Shown here: positions 60,987 to 64,000 of the stretch, in pieces | Numbering within the stretch: the stretch's first letter is position 1 | How the letters are laid out: each line of letters opens with the position of its first letter | Assembly (NCBI GenBank): GCA_016710325.1 | Contig: JADJXK010000001.1 | Coordinates: 1,612,001-1,676,000 of the forward strand | DNA: 64,000 bases | Direction of reading: 5' to 3' | DNA from: Candidatus Leptofilum proximum | Lineage (GTDB): Bacteria; Chloroflexota; Anaerolineae; Promineifilales; Promineifilaceae | Translations under genes and position numbers: made by a program | The notes under the pieces: model-generated | What the model saw: the letters and a program-made list of their open reading frames with translations, nothing else | Told to the model about the DNA's origin: nothing | Database searches by the model: none

Positions 60987-61051
60987 AGGTGCGACGCACT
61001 TGCCAGGGTGTGAAGCACAACCAAACTCGCTAACAAAAGTGCGTCGCACCT
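60987..61051. repeat. Perfect 15-bp inverted repeat
   Basis: AGGTGCGACGCACTT (60987-61001) and AAGTGCGTCGCACCT (61037-61051), 35-nt loop, between the universal stress gene and the upstream acyl carrier protein gene on the same strand; possible terminator of the dehydrogenase operon. Confidence 0.75.
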
Positions 61052-61079
61052 CTGATACGGAGTAGAAATGGTCCAATCT

Positions 61080-61337
61080 CTATACGCGGACCGACAGGTA
61101 ATTCACAATGTCGTTTAGCGACACGAGCTGTCCATAGTCGGCTTCGGGAATCTCCACGCCCAGCTCGTCGTTGAGCGCGATCAGAAAGTTCAGGAAATCA
61201 AACGAGTCGATGTCCAGTGCCTCCTGCAGATTGACGGTTGGATCCAGCGTCTCGAAGTCGGCTTCCGGGGCAATGCTGCCCAGAATAGTGAAAATCGTCC
61301 CCTTCAATTCATCGTTTTTGGTTTGTAACGTGGTCAT
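61080..61337 (-). CDS. Acyl carrier protein
   Basis: 85 residues. The 4'-phosphopantetheine attachment Ser45 lies in ALDIDSFDFLNFL, where the usual ACP motif is DSL; the Phe variant is seen in specialised carriers. Acidic helices II and III are normal. Its ATG overlaps the stop of the E2 gene (ATGA), so it belongs to the dehydrogenase operon, an unusual place. It may accept acyl groups made by the complex for a dedicated synthesis. Confidence 0.85.
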   Translation of the reverse strand: MTTLQTKNDELKGTIFTILGSIAPEADFETLDPTVNLQEALDIDSFDFLNFLIALNDELGVEIPEADYGQLVSLNDIVNYLSVRV

Positions 61338-62731
61338 AATTTTTCCGGCTCCTGTAAATATTTCTCCAGAGTCACCAAAAATTGCGCCCCGGTACGGCCG
61401 TCCGTCGCCCGGTGATCCCCGGCAACCGTGGCTGTCACCACCTGGCGAATGCCAATCATGCCGTCTTGCGCCCAGGGCTGCTCCCGAATTTTGCCAAAGC
61501 CCACCAGCGCCACCTGCGGTGGATAAATCACGCCGTACACCTTGTCCACCCCGGTATCACCCAGGCTGGTCAGCGTCACGGTGGCATCGGTCAGGTCAGA
61601 ACTGCGCAAACGGCCGCTGCGCGTGCGCGTAATCAAATCCCGCATTTCCGCCATTACCTCGTCCAGGGTCAGGGTGTCGGCCTGGTGAATGGCCGGGGTC
61701 ACCAACCCACCCTGGCGCAGGGCAATGGCAAAACCCAGGTGAACCGCTTCCTGCACCTGAAGCTGATCCTCCAGCCAGTAGCCATTGAGCTGGGGCACAT
61801 CGCCCAGTGCTTTGGCCGTGGCTTTGATGAGCAGCACCACCGGCAGGAGGCGATCTTTGATCGAGCGTTTGAGGTTTTCCGCCTCCAGCCATTGCAGTGC
61901 GTGCGTCATGTCGATCTGGGTTTCCAGGTAGTAGTGGGGAATATCGCGGTTGGCCCGGCTCATGGCGGCAGCAATAGCGCGGCGCATCCCGGCCTGGAAG
62001 TCGGTGGCGGGGGGCTTGGGAGCGGCCGTTCCCTCCACCGGTGTTTCCCGCACCACTTTTGCCGTCACGGGGATGGCTGCCTGCTGGCGGATGATCTCAG
62101 CCGCACGCTGCTCCACATCCCCGCGGCAGATGGTTCCATGGGGGCCAGTGCCGCTTACCGTTTGTAGATCAATCCCCAGCGCTTCGGCCAGGCGGCGGGC
62201 CACCGGCGAGGCCTGAACCGGCGCGGCCTGTGGCGGTGCCGCCGGTCGTTGAGCCGCTTTTTCTACATCGGCCAGGGTGATGGCGCCGCCCGGACCGCTG
62301 CCCACCACGGCGCTCAGCTCCACGCCCAATTCGGCCGCCAGCTTGCGGGCCGCCGGTGAGATGCGCAGCCGACCGCCGCCGTTGTGTGTGGGGATGGGCT
62401 GGGTGGACGGCGGTTGGATGAACGGCCGTTGATCCATCGGATGAGCTTCCACGGCGGCAGCCGGAGCAGCCGCCGGAACCGGCGCTGGTTTTTCCCCTTC
62501 GGCGCGAATCAGCGCCAGCACGGCGCCCACCGGTACCCGCGTTCCTTCTGCCACCAGAAGCTGCTCCACAACGCCGTCGCTAAACACCTCGATGTCAATG
62601 ACGCCCTTGTCGGTCTCCACCGCGGCCACGATGTCGCCGCGCTTCACCAGGTCACCTGGCTGCACGCGCCAGTCGTAAAGCACGCCAGACTCCATATCCG
62701 CGCCCAAACTGGGCATTTTGAATTCAGTCAT
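61334..62731 (-). CDS. Dihydrolipoamide acyltransferase (E2) of a 2-oxoacid dehydrogenase complex
   Basis: 465 residues. One lipoyl domain (1-75) with lipoyl-Lys42 in VETDKGVID, a Pro/Ala linker, two peripheral-subunit-binding domains (about 120-155, ISPAARKLAAELGV; about 170-210, ASPVARRLAEALGI), a second linker and the catalytic domain from about 245. The active-site His and Asp are in AGDHRATDGRTGAQFL (about 437-452). Having two E3/E1-binding domains after a single lipoyl domain is less common. It transfers acetyl (or branched acyl) to CoA. AGGAGCAG precedes ATG. It sits between the E1 beta and ACP genes. Confidence 0.92.
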   Translation of the reverse strand: MTEFKMPSLGADMESGVLYDWRVQPGDLVKRGDIVAAVETDKGVIDIEVFSDGVVEQLLVAEGTRVPVGAVLALIRAEGEKPAPVPAAAPAAAVEAHPMDQRPFIQPPSTQPIPTHNGGGRLRISPAARKLAAELGVELSAVVGSGPGGAITLADVEKAAQRPAAPPQAAPVQASPVARRLAEALGIDLQTVSGTGPHGTICRGDVEQRAAEIIRQQAAIPVTAKVVRETPVEGTAAPKPPATDFQAGMRRAIAAAMSRANRDIPHYYLETQIDMTHALQWLEAENLKRSIKDRLLPVVLLIKATAKALGDVPQLNGYWLEDQLQVQEAVHLGFAIALRQGGLVTPAIHQADTLTLDEVMAEMRDLITRTRSGRLRSSDLTDATVTLTSLGDTGVDKVYGVIYPPQVALVGFGKIREQPWAQDGMIGIRQVVTATVAGDHRATDGRTGAQFLVTLEKYLQEPEKL

Positions 62732-62753
62732 CGGTCGCTGCTCCTGTGAAAAT

Positions 62754-62822
62754 AGGACACAGATTCACACAGATGAACACAGATAAAAATCTGTGAAAAT
62801 CTGTGTTCACCTGTGTCCCTTT
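62754..62822. repeat. Word-hairpin, ACACAGATGAAC class, copy a
   Basis: GGACACAGATTCACACAGAT and further words on the left, ATCTGTGTTCACCTGTGTCC on the right; within the E1 beta to E2 gap. Confidence 0.75.
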
Positions 62823-62865
62823 CATTCATGGTGTTGAGCTTGCGCTCATGAAGTCTCCCTTGAAA

Positions 62866-62932
62866 ATGGGACACGGATTCAACGGATGACACGGATTAAA
62901 TTCCGCCAATTCCGCATCATCCGTGTCCTGTT
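62866..62932. repeat. Word-hairpin, GACACGGATTC variant, copy b
   Basis: GGACACGGATTCAACGGATG left arm and CCGCATCATCCGTGTCC right arm, second hairpin of the same gap with a shifted word (CGGAT instead of CAGAT). Confidence 0.7.
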
Positions 62933-62951
62933 TTTGTTATCGCGAAAACGA

Positions 62952-63980
62952 TCAAACCAGCATCTGGCGCACGGCCGTTACGATTCCCTCTGGCTGCGGC
63001 AGGGCGGCATCTTCCAGGTGTTTGGGATAGGGCAGCGGCACTTCGGCCGTGCACACCCGCGCCACGGGCGCGTCCAGATCGTAAAACGCCTGCTCCATGA
63101 TGCGCGCGCTGATCTCGGCGGAGATGCTGCCGGAGCGCCAGCCTTCGTCTACAATGACGGCCCGGTGGGTTTTGCGGACGGAGTTGAGGATGGTGGTGTC
63201 GTCTAACGGCCGTAACACCCGCAAATCAATCACCTCTGCCGAAATCCCCTCTTTGGCCAGCAAGTCAGCCGCATCCAGCGCCTTAAACAGGCTGGCGCTG
63301 TAAGCCAGGATTGTCACATCCTCGCCCACGCGGTGTACTTTGGCTTTGTCAATGTTCGCTGGTCCAGCATCTAGCGACAGCTCGCCCTTCATGTTGTACA
63401 GCGAGGCGTTTTCAAAGATGAGCACCGGGTCCGGGTCTTCCAGCGCGGGCCACAACATGCCGCGCGCGTCCTCCACCGTAGCTGGTGTGAGCACCTTCAG
63501 ACCGGGCACGTGGGCGTACCAGCCTTCCCAACTGTGGGAATGCTGCGCCGCCAGCTGCTTGCCGCCGCCGGTGGACATGCGAATCACCACCGGCACGTTG
63601 AACTGCCCGCCAGACATATGCAGCAGCGTGGCAGCATTGTTCACGATTTGGTCCGCCGCCAGCAGGCTGAAGTTGCAGGTCATCACCTCCACGATGGGGC
63701 GCATGCCGCCCAGGGCCGCGCCGATGCCCGCGCCCGTAAAGCCAGACTCGGACATGGGCGTGTCCATGATGCGCTCGGGGCCAAATTCGTCCAGCAGTCC
63801 CTTGCTCACGGCAAAACAGCCGCCGTAGCCAGCCACGTCTTCGCCCATCAGGAACACACGTTCATCCAGGCGCAGGGCCTCGCGAATGGCTTCACGCACC
63901 GCTTCCCGGTAGGTGACGGTTTGTTTTTCACGCGTTTCACGTTTTTCAATCACCGGCATTGTTGGCACATCAACAGTCAT
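62952..63980 (-). CDS. pdhB: 2-oxoacid dehydrogenase E1 component, beta subunit
   Basis: 342 residues from ATG 63980 with AAGGAGG 7 nt upstream (GTG 63983 also in frame). TYREAVREAIREAL, the cofactor-side VFLMGEDVAGYGGCF (about 42-56, Glu), TPMSESGFTGAGIGAA (about 73-88) and a C-terminal swivel domain (DVTILAYSA; VRKTHRAVIVDEG) are as in pyruvate dehydrogenase E1 beta. It decarboxylates a 2-oxoacid with the alpha subunit, which is expected just beyond the window edge. First visible gene of an operon with E2 and ACP. Pyruvate is the likeliest substrate; branched-chain oxoacids cannot be excluded. Confidence 0.92.
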   Translation of the reverse strand: MTVDVPTMPVIEKRETREKQTVTYREAVREAIREALRLDERVFLMGEDVAGYGGCFAVSKGLLDEFGPERIMDTPMSESGFTGAGIGAALGGMRPIVEVMTCNFSLLAADQIVNNAATLLHMSGGQFNVPVVIRMSTGGGKQLAAQHSHSWEGWYAHVPGLKVLTPATVEDARGMLWPALEDPDPVLIFENASLYNMKGELSLDAGPANIDKAKVHRVGEDVTILAYSASLFKALDAADLLAKEGISAEVIDLRVLRPLDDTTILNSVRKTHRAVIVDEGWRSGSISAEISARIMEQAFYDLDAPVARVCTAEVPLPYPKHLEDAALPQPEGIVTAVRQMLV

Positions 63981-64000
63981 CACGCCCTCCTTTCTGAATA

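Noticed and set aside
61382..62167. 261-codon plus-strand frame opposite the E2 gene
   Set aside because: Antisense shadow of a well-supported lipoyl/acyltransferase protein.

Overview
The window looks like part of a chromosome of a Chloroflexota bacterium (Anaerolineae-like). This placement is inferred from the gene mix: lipoproteins with solute-binding plus VWA or OmpA-like domains, clostripain-type and DUF2785 proteins, GyrI-like proteins, a primase-polymerase with a CHC2 finger, and weak or absent ribosome binding sites. No rRNA, tRNA or CRISPR array was seen.

Layout. Bases 2-16441 are an all-plus-strand exopolysaccharide cluster: GT4 and GT2 glycosyltransferases, a BNR-repeat surface protein, a sulfatase-like hydrolase, a sulfotransferase, a Wzy-like polymerase, an ArnT/PMT-like membrane glycosyltransferase, an unknown Cys/His-rich secreted protein and a Wzz/BY-kinase. 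It is visibly richer in A+T than the rest. Bases 16505-33207 hold housekeeping and envelope genes: HAD phosphatase, metallophosphoesterase, SRAP peptidase, SDR, transketolase with ribulose-phosphate epimerase, NDH-2, FolE, Dus, a methyltransferase, two solute-binding proteins, an arginine decarboxylase-like enzyme and MscS. A 1000-bp IS5-like element (33469-34468) splits a GyrI-like gene. Bases 35219-43064 hold an AraC-GyrI regulator, an Eis-like acetyltransferase, oxidoreductases, two response regulators, ArgH and a small membrane protein. Bases 43234-58051 hold a sigma/anti-sigma pair, an orphan molybdopterin dehydrogenase subunit, a TauE/SafE transporter, HAD and MazG-like hydrolases, lipoproteins, clostripain, ArgJ and the primase-polymerase. 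Bases 58201-63980 (minus strand) hold DinB, two methyltransferases, a universal stress protein and a pyruvate dehydrogenase-type operon (E1 beta, E2, acyl carrier protein).

Two DNA-level signals stand out. The octamer palindrome ACGGCCGT occurs about 88 times by hand count, against about 1.6 expected from base composition. It occurs on coding and intergenic DNA, in all three reading frames, and is sparse in the polysaccharide cluster and absent from the IS. This resembles the HIP1 phenomenon of cyanobacteria with a different word. Second, many intergenic gaps carry hairpins whose arms are built from degenerate tandem copies of short words (GAGATTG, GTGAAAC, ACACAGAT, ACCGATT, TAATTGGG, TAGGGGCG). 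One such unit of 129 bp is present twice in opposite orientation.
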